A stretch of DNA of 64,000 nt, taken from the NCBI GenBank assembly GCA_965112735.1, contig OZ218956.1:1426001-1490000 (forward strand). Reading direction: 5' to 3'. Of the stretch, positions 45,066-57,519 are shown in pieces (within the stretch, counting starts at the first letter, position 1; each line of letters opens with the position of its first letter). The position numbers and the translations under genes are program-made. Under the pieces are notes generated by a model. The model had not been told where the DNA came from. It saw only the letters and a list, made by a program, of their open reading frames with translations, and searched no databases. The DNA is from Phaeosaccion multiseriatum (lineage: Eukaryota; Ochrophyta, other classes).

Positions 45066-45963
45066 TCACGCACGCACGCACGCACGCACACACGCTGTTC
45101 CGACCCGCACAGAGATACAATTGTAGGCTCACTGGAGTGCTACTGGCTGGCCCACCTCAGAGGAGGGACACAACCGGTGGGGGGAGAGGAAGGAATGATT
45201 AGTGCGCACCCCGTTTATGTGTAGTGTTCCTTGCGCCGCTTTGTTGTGTCTACGGCCTGCCTTGCGCGTTGAGATTGTGGCTTTGCTCTCCTTCTGCTGG
45301 TGCAGAGGGCGAGGGGCGGCCAGAGCTCTGGTGCACAGCAGCGGCATGAAGGGTGTCCGAGTCGAGTACTTGGAGGCACCTCACACACACACATACACGC
45401 ACACACGCACACACACACACACACACACACAGCGTCACTCGCTTTCGTACCACAGCCCTGTGCTTCTCATGCCTAACGCCCCCATCGCCTTCTTTGGCCC
45501 CGAGAGGGTAGGAGCTGACTGTGAAGAGTACATAGACTGCGTGATTGTGATTGGAGGCAGTTTTGAGTTCACTCACGAAACAAACACCACGCCTCCTGCG
45601 CCTCCCCCGACTCGCCCCTCTGCTCGTTTGGAGCTATCAAGAGAGTGTTGCTACTGTATTTTGCATGTGTGCATGGGTTGATCGACAGATAGAAAGTTAG
45701 ATGGACAATTCACGCCGAGTGCTCCGAAAGGGGGGGGTATCGTCGATAAAATGTAAAAAAAATTGTAAAATTAATTGGTATATCCCTGTGATGAGGTCAT
45801 ACTATAAGAAAAGTGCAACGAAAAGAGGCGCCGAACAATGGCAAAGAACCCGAAGCTCCTGTCCCGTGCATTTCCATTCCTTATATTCGGCCAAATGAAT
45901 CGACTGCTCACTGCAGAGTCTGTCAGTCGCGCAAGTCGCCAAGCTCTCAAATCCACCTCCACC
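45066..45963. other. Intergenic between converging genes
   Basis: Contains CA runs at 45381-45432, an ACGC run at 45069-45091 and an AT-rich stretch around 45745-45800. No gene seen; an ORF at 45202-45681 is partly read through the CA repeat. Confidence 0.55.
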
Positions 45964-48900
45964 TCACGTGGATGCTGAAGCCGCTGCTCCCTCCCCCGTC
46001 CCTCCTGCCTCTCCTGCCGTCCGACCTTGCTCTTGGCCCTCCTCCTCCTCCGCCTCCTCTACATCCTCCTCCTCCTCCCCCTCCTCGTCCTCCTCATCCT
46101 CCTCATCCAGCCCCAGCGCAATGACCTCGTCAATAGCCCGCAGTGACGTTCTGTGGAAGAAGATTTCGTGTGTGTTCCAGAAGGCGCTTCCCTCTTGGTC
46201 TTCGAGGATGAGGCGAATGTAGTATCGCACACCCGCCTGATCCTGACGCCATGCACATGGTCAAGACGAGACGGTTAGAGGCACATGGGGGGTGGATATG
46301 GAGTGAGGGGGGGAGTGAACGAGTGAGGGAGGGACTGAATGAATGAATGAGTGAACGAGTGACTGACGGAGGGACTGAGAGGGTGAGTGAGTGAGTGAGT
46401 GAGTGAGTGAGTGAGTGAGTGAGTGAGTGCGTGAGTGAGGGAGTGATTGACTGACTGACTGAGAGGGTGAGTGAGAGTGAGTGAGTGAGTGAGTGAGTAA
46501 GGGAGTGAGTGAGGGAGGGATTGAGTGAGAGGGTGAGTGAGTGAGGGAGAGAGGGAGGGAGTGACTGACTGACTGACTGAGAGGGGGAGGGGAGGGAGTG
46601 AGTAAGTATGTGAGAGAGCGAGCGGGTGAATTAGTGAGCGAGGGTCTGTGAAAGCGTACAACAAGCCAGCAGCACACCTCACGCCAGACCATACACACAA
46701 TGACACAAGTCCGCTCACTTGACAACACCACACTACACTACACTACACTACACGTGGGTGCCGCACCTTTAGTGACAAGCTGGGCTCCGTCTCGTTGGTC
46801 ATAGAGAGGAAGGTCGGGGTCAAGGGCACCTTCCCCAGATCCATCTTCACCGGCAGCGACAAACTCCCCTGCACGGGTTCCATAGGCCGACCAGCCTGAG
46901 CCGTCGCCACAAAGCGCGAGTGGTACGTGCGTACATATGCCGTCAACTCTTCCTCTTCCTCGCCCAACCCCTCAAAAAGTTCATCCCTATCCTCCTCCTC
47001 GTCGTCGTCGTCGGTGTCATCGTCGTCGGCATCCTCCAATGGCTCGCCGGGGTGAGAGCTATGAGAAGTGGCCTCTACCTCCCGTCCTGCTCCTGCTCCC
47101 CCCTCTCCTCCTTCCCCATCTGCTACTGCCTGTCCCCCCTCCGCCCCCGCTGCTTCCTCCTGTCCTTGGCCTTGCTCCCTTCTCCGCCTCTGTCCCTTGC
47201 GCCTCTTGCGTCGCTGCTGCTTCTCCGCCACCAAGTGCTCCTCCAGAGTCCGAGCGTGCCCACAGAAGCTGTGCTCAGTCACGACGGACTCAAACACCTG
47301 CCCATTCACGAACTCTGCCTTGATGATGGCCAACACGCCGATAGCCAGCGGCTTTGCTACGTCTGTTCCATTGTGGACCAAGAGACAGACAGACAGATCG
47401 TCAGACAAGACAAACAGAAAAAACACACGGGCCAGAAGACAGACAACAAGTCAAGGGATGGGGGGGGGTGCGGGAGAGAGAGGGAACGGAAAAGGAAAAG
47501 AGATTGAGAGTGAGTGTGTGGGCTGTGCATTGGAAAGAGGGACGAGGGAGGGAGGGTGGGAGCCGCAGAAACTAGGACACGAGGATGTTATGTTGTGTTG
47601 CGTTTGTGTGACTTGGCTTGAGGTGGTAAGTACCGCAGTTGAAAACAAAGCAACAAGTCTCCAAGATGCCCAAGCATCATCCAGGTCCTCCTCCTCCTCC
47701 TCCTCCTCCTCCTCCTCCTCCTCCTCCTCCTCCTCCTCCTCCCCCTCCTCCTCCTCCTCCTCCTCCTCTTCCTCCTCTCCCCCGTCCTCCTCCTGCTCCT
47801 CCCCCCTTGCGCACCTTCAAGCACCACGTTCCCTTGGAGGGTCCCCTCCATGGCCACTGAGTCGCATCCGAAATCAAAAGTGGCCCTTCCGTGGCAATCT
47901 GGGGGTGGGTGAGGGGAGGGGGCGACACGAACAAAGCGAGCATAACCATGAGTAAGAGGGAGAAGGTGCGTATGTATGTGCGAGTGGCAGGGTAGCGCAG
48001 CCTCGGGTTGGGCTGTGCGTAGGTAGATAGGGAGGTAGGTAGGGAGGTAGGCAGGTAGGCAGGCAGGGAGGGAGGTAGGCAGGTAGGTACGTAGGTAGGT
48101 GCGTAGGTAGGTGCGTAGGTAGGCAGCTAGGTAGATAAGTAGATGGCAGGCAGGCAGGTAGATAGGTAGAGAGGGAGGTAGATAGGCAGGCAGGCAGATA
48201 GGTAGACAGGCAGGTAGGTAGGTAGATAGACAGGCAGGTAGGCAGGTAGGTCGGTAAATAGAGTATAAGCGCATTCATCGCCTCAACTGCGGTAGAGTAT
48301 CGGAGCATCGCTATACGCGTTGATACCCTACCTGGTATGATGATCTTGTGATTGGGCCCATCCTCCTCGTTTGGAGGCCCTACCGAGGCAGCTGGCGGCG
48401 GTGCAATGCTCTCCAGCATGATGGATTGATAGTACAAGACGTCGAACGTGTACCTTGATAACATGGAGAGAGGGACAGAGATACACACACACAGAGAGAG
48501 AGCGGGGGGGGGAGGCAGAGAGATATGCATACATGCACACGAAGCAGCCGCAACCGCGACGCCGGGAAGGGGGTGGTGATTCAGTCAGCACTAAGTCAGT
48601 AAAGAGGGACGGAGCAGGTCACTCAAGGGCATGTGCTTAACCAGTGAGGCGCCACATCCCTCCCTCCCCTCTCTATCTCTCCCCCTTCCTTCCCTCTCTC
48701 CCCCTCCTCCCTCACTCACCAAGGCCTAGCGACGGTCACCACAAGCTGATGCCGAAGGGCCATCGCCTCTCCCACGTAAGACTCCCGCAAGCCCCAGCCC
48801 CGACTGCGCTCCACTTGCGATACGTCCACGCTAAACGGAACCTCGAGCGTGCCCCTGTGGGTGTGGATGGCAGTGGATGAGGGGCGGGAGAAGGGGGGAA

Positions 48901-49533
48901 AGAACAATGGCTTAGGTTTGGGCCTCAGTGCAGTGAGATGGGTTGTAAAAGTATACTACCACTCTACGTACATACACACAATCGATCGACGTACTTACTT
49001 GAGCCACTGCTTCTGCCCAACCACGAGCTCTGCCACGCCTAGCAAGCTGTCTCCGTCTCCCTCTAGCACGAGCAGTAACTCCTCCAGGCGGATATTGATG
49101 CCCCCCATCCATACGGACTTGCCGGGGGGGGAGGTCACGCGGATGACACCCTCCAGAGGACAGCTCACCTCAAAGAGACAGGTGCGTCGCCGGAAAAAGT
49201 TCCTGTTCGGAGTGAGGAGTGAGTAAGCATCGCAACCGTCGTAGCAGTGGTGGTTGCTGGGTCAGGGGTTTTCCCACGCGCGTCTCGCTCGTCTTCAGTC
49301 TCCCGTCTATTTTGCCTCTCCGTCTCCCCCGTCCACCACTGTACCACCAACCTGGGTACCGCCGAGAAGTGCAGCGTGTCCAGTGCAGGCTGCGGTCCGT
49401 CGAAGAGTACCTCCACGTGAAAGATGTCCCTCAGCCACCCAGGCCCTCCCAAGCTTACGCCGCTGCACATGCCCCCGGCGCGCCTCTGCGCAGCCCGCCC
49501 TTCCTCCTCTCCCTCCTCTCCCTGCTGGATCAT
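45964..49533 (-). CDS. VPS26/arrestin-fold protein with acidic insertion
   Basis: Seven exons: 49533-49352, 49202-48999, 48854-48720, 48453-48332, 47898-47815, 47362-46767 and 46236-45964. They join to 531 aa. The order of strands resembles VPS26: DIFHVEVLFDG; INIRLEELLLVLEGDGDSLL; GTLEVPFSVDV; ESYVGEAMALRHQLVVTVAR; ATFDFGCDSVAMEGTLQGNV; KPLAIGVLAIIKAEFVNGQ; and VPLTPTFLSM followed by VRYYIRLILEDQEGSAFWNT. VPS26 is the arrestin-like subunit of retromer/retriever sorting complexes on endosomes. A Lys/Arg- then Asp/Glu-rich insertion of roughly 100 residues splits the C-terminal lobe, and the tail is acidic. The similarity is distant, so an alpha-arrestin or VPS26C-type protein is also possible. 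The start is uncertain because the frame is open further upstream. Confidence 0.72.
46378..46600. repeat. (GTGA)n-rich intronic repeat
   Basis: GTGA, GACT and GGGA tetranucleotide repeats in the last intron of the VPS26-like gene. The cleanest GTGA run is about 46384-46437. Confidence 0.88.
47686..47770 (-). repeat. (TCC)n intronic tract
   Basis: Near-perfect TCC run on the plus strand (GGA in the sense direction), close to the start of an intron of the VPS26-like gene. Confidence 0.9.
48016..48255. repeat. (TAGG/CAGG)n tetranucleotide repeat
   Basis: Degenerate TAGG, CAGG and TAGA units in an intron of the VPS26-like gene. Confidence 0.88.
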
Positions 49534-50718
49534 GCTGCTGCTGTTGCTCCGCTGCTGCTCCTGTCTCCCGCCCCGCCCCTGCTCCCTGTACGCGTGACTG
49601 CCCCCCTGAATACGAAGGTCCGGCCGGTGGCCGTCTGGAGGTCTATGGGGATCGCACCCAGCGAGCGCGCCCACAGATACACAAACAATATTGCAGCATT
49701 GCACGGCACAGCAAGGTAGCCAGGGTTAGAAGCTCAAGAATGACAGCGGCTTGGGGAGTGAGAAGGTTGGGCAAGCGCAAAGCGCCGTTAGCGGTACCTC
49801 AGTCCCATGGGGAAGAAAGGTCTTCACTCATGTTCGGGATGGATGTGTTAGAAAGAGGCATTAGAGGAGGCAGATATTAGTCGTGAAGTAGGTGCCTTTG
49901 GTGCTTTTCGCTCAAATGATGCCGTCCCTCTTTCAGGCTTGTTTGCCCCTCACCTCCTTCGATCAAGGAGAGGGGGCGAAGAGACTTGTCCTATGGACCT
50001 GGCATGCTGCTCCAGATCGACTGACGAAGGCGACGGGGGGGGGAAGGCCTCCGTCTTCCCTCCCGCTATGGCCGCCGCCGCGGATGTGTTTCGCCCGTCA
50101 CGCTCTCCCTCGGCCTTGCTTTCTTCGTTCCCTTTCCTTCCTCCCCGGACAGGGCTGCTCATGGGGATGTCCTCCAAAGAGTCCCCTCCGACGTTGTCCG
50201 TCTCCATTGCCTAAAGCGCCCACGGTCAATCTCCTCCTGCTGCTGGTATGACACTCCCCTTTGCCGCTGCTCAATATCTAACTCTCTCGTCGTGTAACAG
50301 TCTTTCACAAGGACCTTGTCATGCCAAGCAGAAGCACTTCGCCTACAGTTCAGCCCCTCCTGCTGCTGCCTCAATACTGGTGCGTTGCTGACCCCCTGCT
50401 CCACTCCTTTGGCCGTCGGCGCTGGCCACTGCTCTATCCCGCTAAAAGATCGCTAACTCGGATTGTTCAGCGCCGATTCGGACCCCCCCTCTTCTCTTCC
50501 CTTTGCCGATGGCGATGACCACTTTCTTCTCAAGATCCAGACTGCTGAAGCGTCGCTCTTTTTGGTTTTGGTGGTGTGGCCCACGAAGAAGCTCCACTTG
50601 CAAGAGGATCAGCGAGAGCAGAGGGCAAAAAAAACGGAGGGGTACAATGGTACACGCAGCAGGAAAATCCCAAACCACCTGAAATTTTACTCGGGCCGCA
50701 CTCCACCCCAAAGGTTTG
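49534..50718. promoter_or_regulatory. Divergent region, VPS26-like and ABC-class ATPase genes
   Basis: 1,185 bp between outward start codons. Minus-strand ORFs (49950-50207, 50159-50404, 50442-50711) are compact and could include undetected 5' exons of the VPS26-like gene. The stretch GAIPIDLQTATGRTFVFRG is also open near 49640 in another frame. None is supported well enough to call. Confidence 0.4.
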
Positions 50719-52210
50719 ATGGAGTCTGATGGTTATGCAGGCTCCGTCTCCCGCAAGAGGCAGCGCTCTGAGTGGAAGGAGCAGCAGGAGCAGGGGCGTG
50801 CCGCTTCGGCGCCACAAATCGCCCTGCTGCTGGCTGAGCTGGTGCCAGATCGGCGTGGTCACGATGTGGACTTGCTGCTCCGTTATAGCAGGGCTGGGGA
50901 TGGAGGAGGTGCCATAGGCAAGTGGAGCTACCCAGAGAGGGAGGGGTGTGCCGCCTTCACGCTTACAATGTGGCTTCCTGGGGCAGCAGCGGCGGCAGTA
51001 GCAGCTCTGGCAGGGCCAGGCGGGGGGGAGGCGAGACCGACCCTTGCAGATCTTTGCTCCGAGCGGGTTCGTTGCCTCGTGGAAATGGACCTTGTGTATC
51101 TGCGAGAGGAGGATGGAGAAGGCCTGCAGACGGGCGTGGTCGAGGGAAGGGACATGGGCGACAGGAGAAGCCTCCTGTTGGGGAGCCGGAGGCGAAGAGT
51201 AGCCCTTAGCGACTTTCTCCAGCGGTCTCTGCACAAGGCAGCGGCTGTTGCAGCGGCTGCTGAGGCCAGTGCCCCTGCTCCGCTCACTAACGAGACCCGC
51301 TTACTCGTTGACGAACCCAGCCCGTTCGTGCTGGAGAGGAACACTATGTGGGTGACCGAGCAAGCCAAAGCGAGTGCGCTGCTGACGCTGGAGGTTCCGC
51401 GGGACCACACGGCAGAGGGTCTGCTCTATCTTCTCTCCGATAGGCTGCAAGGTGCGTGAGGGCAGAGTCTTCCTTTGGACACGACTCTTCCCAACCTTGC
51501 TTGCATGAAAATCGTGCATACATACGAACGACAAAAGAGGCCACATGGACATGTGTAGAGATGCCTTGTATTGACACCCAATTCCATGACATGTTCACAT
51601 ACATGGCTCCTCTGTCCCCCACCGTGTCTCTCATCACCCTGGTCCCTGCCTGTCGCCCCTCTCCCTCATCTTTGCACCCACCTCTTCTCCATATGCTTGC
51701 ATTATTCCCCGTCTCTTGGCCTGCCCCATCTTCTCTTCCCTGTGGCTTCTCACCTCTCCTGTGCCCCTGTTCCCCTCTCCTGCCCCAACTCCCTGTCCTC
51801 CTGTGCCTCTTCCCCCCCCCCCTGGTCTCCCGCAGCGGTGCTGTCTGCCGGCATCGACAAGGCCGACTGGCCCGCTGCCGAGGCGCACGTCAGGGTTTGC
51901 GAGGACCAATCCGCCCTCCGCAGCCTACTTAAGGGGCTGCAGGGGGTGGCTTTCGTCGCCAACGGGTCCGTCCTACCTCGGGCCTCAGGTGAAAGTCAGG
52001 CGCCTCTCAGGGGGGCAATGCCCTTTGTATCGCCCGCAACACTTGAGGTTAGAAGGCCCCTTCCTGCCCTGCCCTACCCTTCCACGGTTTAGCACCCCCT
52101 GGATAGCCCCCCCTCCTTCACTGGCATACCGCGGTCTTTCTCACTTTCTCTCTCTCTCTGGTCGGAAGCAGAATCCGTCTCGCTTGACGCGTGATTGCTG
52201 TGCGTTCCCT

Positions 52211-52253
<43 letters not shown>

Positions 52254-52836
52254 GTTCCTCTCTCCCTCCCTCTGTCTCCCTCCCTCTCTCCATCTCTCCC
52301 GTTTCTATATCCCCTGGCCCCTCCCTCTCTCCATGCCTTTCTCCGTCCCCCCTATTCTCTCTGCTTCTCTCTCGCCCTCCCTCCTCCCCTCCCTCCCTCC
52401 CTCCCTCCCTCCCTCTTTCCCTCCCTCCTCCCTCCCTACCCACCCCCCTTTCTCCATCTCCCCTCTCCCTCTCCCTGTGTGGAGCGCAGATAGAAGTGAA
52501 CCTTCCCCACGCCGGGCCGGTGCGAGGCATGCTCCTCCCTGAGGGAGTGACTCTTGTGGTGGGGGGGGGCTTCCACGGCAAGAGCACCCTGCTGCGTGCC
52601 CTTGCCCTCGGGGTGTACGATAAAGTGCCTGGGGATGGGAGAGAGCTCGTGGTCACCGTCTCAGAGGCAGCCGCCATCAGGTGTGTGTATGTGTGTGTGT
52701 GTGGTTGGTTGTGCGTGTGTGTGCGTGCGTGTGTGTGTTTGTGGATATGTTGCAGAGGGGCCAGCGTGGGGCAGAAATGGGGGACACTCCTTATCATACG
52801 GAGGAGCGTCAGGACAGGAGGTAGTGTTTGCTCTTG

Positions 52837-52873
<37 letters not shown>

Positions 52874-54940
52874 GCAGCAGCATGGCTGTGTCGTTGCCGT
52901 TTTTGCCACTACACTTTCTCCTCATGGTTGTTGTCTCTTCTCCACCCCCCCTCACCCCCCTTCCTCCTCCTCCTCATCTTCCTCCTTCCTCCTCTCTCAC
53001 CAAGCCGCTCTCCTGGATCGATACCCCACCCCCAGATCCGAAGACGGGCGGCCTGTGCACGGAGTGGATGTGTCAGCCTTCATCGGCGATCTTCCCCCTG
53101 CTGCCGCGGTGGACGCCTCCTCCTTCTCCACCCTCTGCGCCAGCGGCAGCACCAGCCAAGCCGCTAACGTCATGGAATGCCTGGTAGCCGGAGCGAGGTG
53201 TGTGTTTGTGTGCGTGTGTATGTTTCTGAGCGGGGGGAGGTGGACGACCACCCAAAATGAGCAGCAGCACCCGCAGCAGCAGAAGGAACAGGAGGAGGAG
53301 GAGGAGGAGGAGGAGGAGGAGGTACCAGCAGCGCTTATCACCCGTCCCGCTGCTCTGCGTATACACCTTAAACGCCACCCCTCCTCCTTGCTCCTGCCGC
53401 CTCTTCTCATTCTCTTGTCTTTCCTGTGAGAGATCAGGTGTCTCTTGCTTGACGAGGACACATGCGCCGCAAACTTCATGGTGCAGGACAGCCGTATGCG
53501 TGCCATGGTGTCTGACGAGCCCATCACGCCCTTCATCTACCGCGTCAACAGCCTGTACACGCAGCTGAAAGTCAGCACCATCCTCGCAGTCGGCGGTGCG
53601 TCCTTTCTCGTCCTTTTTGTGCTTGAGTTTGTTGCTGGTTGGGTGATTAGAGGTAGGCCACGCGGCCCCTCTTCCGCAGACCGGGTCCACCCAAGGGCAC
53701 AAGCAAGCAACAATCCCCCAAAGCCCCTTCCATTGAAAGCGTCTTACCCCTCCCCTCCCCTCCCCTCCCCTCCCCCCTGCCACCTCTACTGTGCATCCAC
53801 GCAACTACGCTCCTCCCCTCCCCTCCCCTCCACATCCCCCAAGGGTGTGGTGAGTGGTTCGATGTCCACGACACCGCTGTGATGATGCAGAACTACGGTT
53901 GCTTAGACGTGACGAGCAAGGCCGTCTCCATCAGTAAGCGCTTCAGCCACGGACGGGTGCAGTATGCGGGGAGGGGGTTGGTGCATCGACTGCCTTGGCC
54001 GAAGGACTCATCTCTCCTCCTCCTCCCGGAGCAGCAGCAGCAGCAGCAGCAGCAGGGGGAGGAGGAGGAGGAGGATAAGAGGGAGAGGGAGAAAGAGGGG
54101 GGGGAGAAGAGGAAGGAAGAAGCAGAGGGACGTGAGGGGCGGCACGCGCAGAGGCAAGCATCGCCACCACCACCATTATCATCGCAGACGAAGAAGCAGA
54201 AGAATACGAGTCTAGGTTCGGGCGGGTTGTCTTCTTCTGGAGGAGTGGGTTACGAAAGCGAAGGAGAGATTACCTGGACTGGGGCTGCTTCTGCGACAGT
54301 CAGCACCACCTCTACACACATTTGTTTCTGCAATTGTTTGGGTTTGGGCCCATCGGCCTCAGGCTCAAGCTTGGCCTCCCTTTCGGCGAGCGAGCAGGGC
54401 CTCGAGAGGGAGAGGGAGCCCGGGGGGGCGGGGGACAGGGCAGGGGGGAGGGAGAGGGAGGAGGAGAGGGTGGATTTCTCCAAGCTGAGTCAGATGGTGG
54501 GGCCTGCCCAGGCACGGGGCTGCGGCGAGGCTGTGGAGTGGATGCTGGCGGGGGGCAGTGGCAGCAATGGCAGCACTAGCAACAGTAGTGGGAGCAGTAC
54601 TGGCGGCAGTAGCAGCAGCCATATGGGCAGCGCTAGTCAAGGGAAGGGCCCTGCCCGCTGCAGAAGGAGGGTGGAGAGGGGCTTGGCAGCTCTCGAGGCG
54701 GCGCTTGACGCTGGGGAGCGGCTTCGGCCTCTCTTTCTCAAGGGAGGACAGACTACGACGACAGTAGCAGCAGCTGATGCGGATACAGTAGTTGGTAGTA
54801 CAGCCTCGACGGCCGCGGTGACTGCGCCTGAGATGCGTGCGGGCATGGTGGAGCGGCCTCGGGGCATGGAGGTGGCGTGCGTGCTGGCCAGGCTGCAGGG
54901 GGGAGGCTCTGCACTGCGAAGGGCCGTGGCCCTCTGCTGA
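50719..54940 (+). CDS. Predicted ATPase of the ABC class (COG3044 type)
   Basis: Six exons: 50719-51451, 51836-52047, 52490-52680, 53036-53197, 53438-53595 and 53844-54940. They join to 850 aa. Conserved blocks of this family appear in order: VAFVANGSVLPRASG, RGAMPFVSPATLE, EGVTLVVGGGFHGKSTLLRA (Walker A GGGFHGKST), DGRPVHGVDVSAFIGDLPP, CASGSTSQAANVMECLVAGA (signature-like SGSTSQA), CLLLDEDTCAANFMVQDSRM (Walker B LLLDED), PITPFIYRVNSLY and VSTILAVGG. The function of this mostly bacterial family is unknown; it is soluble and lacks membrane segments. The last exon adds about 250 low-complexity residues (Gln, Glu/Arg, Ser/Gly) before a conserved-looking end (VERPRGMEVACVLARLQGG). The start follows an A-rich leader; an upstream TTG is not used. 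Confidence 0.9.
52379..52440 (+). repeat. (CCCT)n/(CT)n intronic tract
   Basis: CT and CCCT runs (52213-52250, 52379-52425) in the intron before exon 3 of the ABC-class ATPase gene, forming an extended polypyrimidine tract. Confidence 0.85.
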
Positions 54941-56039
54941 ACTGAACCCGCTGTCTTTTGTTGTCTTTCGCCTCGGCAGAGCGATGCCCTGATGGGCAGC
55001 GGCTCTCTCTCTCTATCTCTCTCTCTCCACATCGCCTGTACTCTTGCGTAGAAGCTCAGGCTGGGCTGAGGCTGAGGCTGAGGCAAGGCTCTCTTCCGCG
55101 CGACATGTTCGAAACGAGGGGTAGCCACTACTTCGCCACCGGCGGGAGCACTGCCCCCCCCCCTGGCTCCTCGAGGGGACTTGATAGGATGGGAGAAATG
55201 AGGAGGGTGGAGAGACAAGACGCACGGCCCCCCTTCTCCAAAGCAATACAATGTAACGTGTAGCTGCTGCCTCCAAAGTGGACTTAGCGGTGCGGCGAAG
55301 GGCTTGCATGTCCAGAAGCGTGGCGGGCATGTTGAGCTATGAAGTGGGACGGCCTTCCTTTCGTCACCGCCGTGCCTGCCGTGTGATGAGACAGAAAAAG
55401 TCCTTCAGTCCCTCTGACTGATCCGCCGAAAAACGAAACACGAACCTTGTGCTGTATTTGAGTGGCTGGCCGGCCTCTAACCCATGGCCGCTTTACAGAG
55501 AGACAGAAAGGCTGTCCCCCACCAGAAAAAAACACATAACAGAAACAATTTCGTGATTTGCCCGCCCCCCACCCCTCCTCCTCTACTCTCCTCTCCACTC
55601 CTCCTCCTTCTCTGCTTCGGAAGTGCCCCATGCACTATCTTCTGCGAGAGCCTACTTACACAAACACTGTTCTCTCTCGCCTCTCTCGTGGAGGGCGCCG
55701 AGCGCGTTGGTGAGACGAGCCGCCGCCCCTCCCTCAGTCCCCGTCCTTCCTCCCTTCCTGGCAACACCCCCAGCCATACCCCTATGGCCAGCGTGGCTGC
55801 CACCTTCCCCTCACATGGGGCCAGCAATCAAAGGAGAGACATTCGTTCGCTCCCTTCCTTCCTCCCTCCCATGTATCCCTTCTCCCCCAACTCCAAGCTC
55901 AGTCACTAATCCATGCCAAGAGGGAGGAAGAGGAGGGTGCGTGCCACCATCTGACGCGCACACACGCTCACGTATCGAGCCTATGGCAGCTGTTGGTGCT
56001 CCTCCTCCTCTCCGCCCCCCCCCCCCTCCTTGACACCCT
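54941..56039. other. Intergenic between converging genes
   Basis: 1.1 kb between the ABC-class ATPase and MAP kinase 3' ends. Several C-rich runs occur. ORFs on both strands (for example 54958-55263, 55477-55827) have no recognised similarity or splice context. Confidence 0.55.
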
Positions 56040-57487
56040 TCACAAGCCTTCTGCCCAAATCTCGGCCTCTTGCTGAGGCAGTCCCACGCCCGCCCCCCCC
56101 CCCTGCTGCTGCTGCTGCTGCTGCTGCTGCTCACCCTCCCCAATATCCATGTGTTGGTCGTACAGCTGCTGCTCCTCGCTGCTGCTGTACTTGGACTCTG
56201 TGGCGAAAGTGGACGCCAAGCCTCTGCCTTCGCCGCTGCCGATGGATGAATCCATCATCGCACTCTCCGTGACACTACTCATGCCGCTCACTGCACTGGG
56301 GTTGGGTGGCAGCTGATGGTCGACCGGCGGGGGCAGAGGCTCCATCCCCTCTGCCGCGAGCATCTCCCAACTCTCCGGGTGGTAGTGGCAGATATCATTG
56401 AAGATCATCAACTGAGCGACGCGAGAGACGCGAGAGGGTACACGGTGGTGGAAAAGCGCGGGAAAGGCATTCGTGAGTGAGCCATGTGTACCACGCGTCG
56501 TCGCCATCCATCACACCCCCACCGTACAGTACAGTACAAAGGCAATAAAGAATGGGAGGGAAGAGAGAGAGGGAGGGAGGGATGTGTATGCTCATCTACC
56601 CGCCCCATGCATGTTTGGAATAATGTTCGGACACTTGACTTCCGAAGGTTGGTGGCGGATGCTTAGAGAGGCCGGTCGCAAGTTGCATGGCTCTCTCCCC
56701 TCCTCTCACTCCCGTCGCCACCCCCCCCGCCCCCAGGCTCGGCCCGGCCCGACGTTCAGGCGCTGTGTGGTTAGTGTGCTGCCCTCTGTACCTGAAGGTT
56801 GGTCTTGGTGCGCTCCACGTCCTCAATGTCTCTCCAGCTCACTTGGCTCTCTGCAATGGGTTCCAACAACTCGTCGTGGAGGCAAGACAGGTAGGGGTGT
56901 CTGCACGTCACCACACACACACCACAAGCAGGGTATACAGCAAAAGGGCGGAGGAGGGCTGAGGACGGAGAGGGAGAGAGGGAGAGACGGACAGAGGGAG
57001 AGAGAGAAACGGGACAGACAGTACACTGTGGACGACCGCAGAACCACCTCCTCCTCCTGCCCACCTCCCCCCTGCTCGCATTACAAACAACACAGCAGTA
57101 TGCACAGCGCGGCTGCTCGCAACCTTCAGGGTGCGCTTGGGCGGTTGCTTTCTGCCCAATTCACTTCATCCGCACGCAGAGACAAACAAGCCGAAAAACG
57201 CCCGACCAGCAAACTAACAAACAACAAACCACACGCACATAAGGCACGCACCTGAGGGCTTCCACCACTGTGATTCTTTTGCTGGGGTCGAGGCGAAGCA
57301 TCTTCTCGAGCAAGTCCAGGGCCTGCGCGGACGCCTTTGGGAACTTCGACGGCAGGTTGGCGGGAGGGGCTTCGGGAAGGCCTGGGTGGGGATGGGGGAA
57401 AGAGGAGTCATGTGGGTGGGTGAGTGAGTGCGTGACTGAATGAGGCAGGCAGATAGACAGGCAGGCAGATAGACAGGCAGGCAGATA

Positions 57488-57519
<32 letters not shown>

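Noticed and set aside
45202-45681. Plus-strand ORF after the RraA-like gene
   Set aside because: Its middle is a translated CA repeat and it shows no recognisable domain.
54941-56039. Small ORFs between the ABC-class ATPase and MAP kinase genes
   Set aside because: Short, C-rich, open on both strands and without splice signals or domain similarity.
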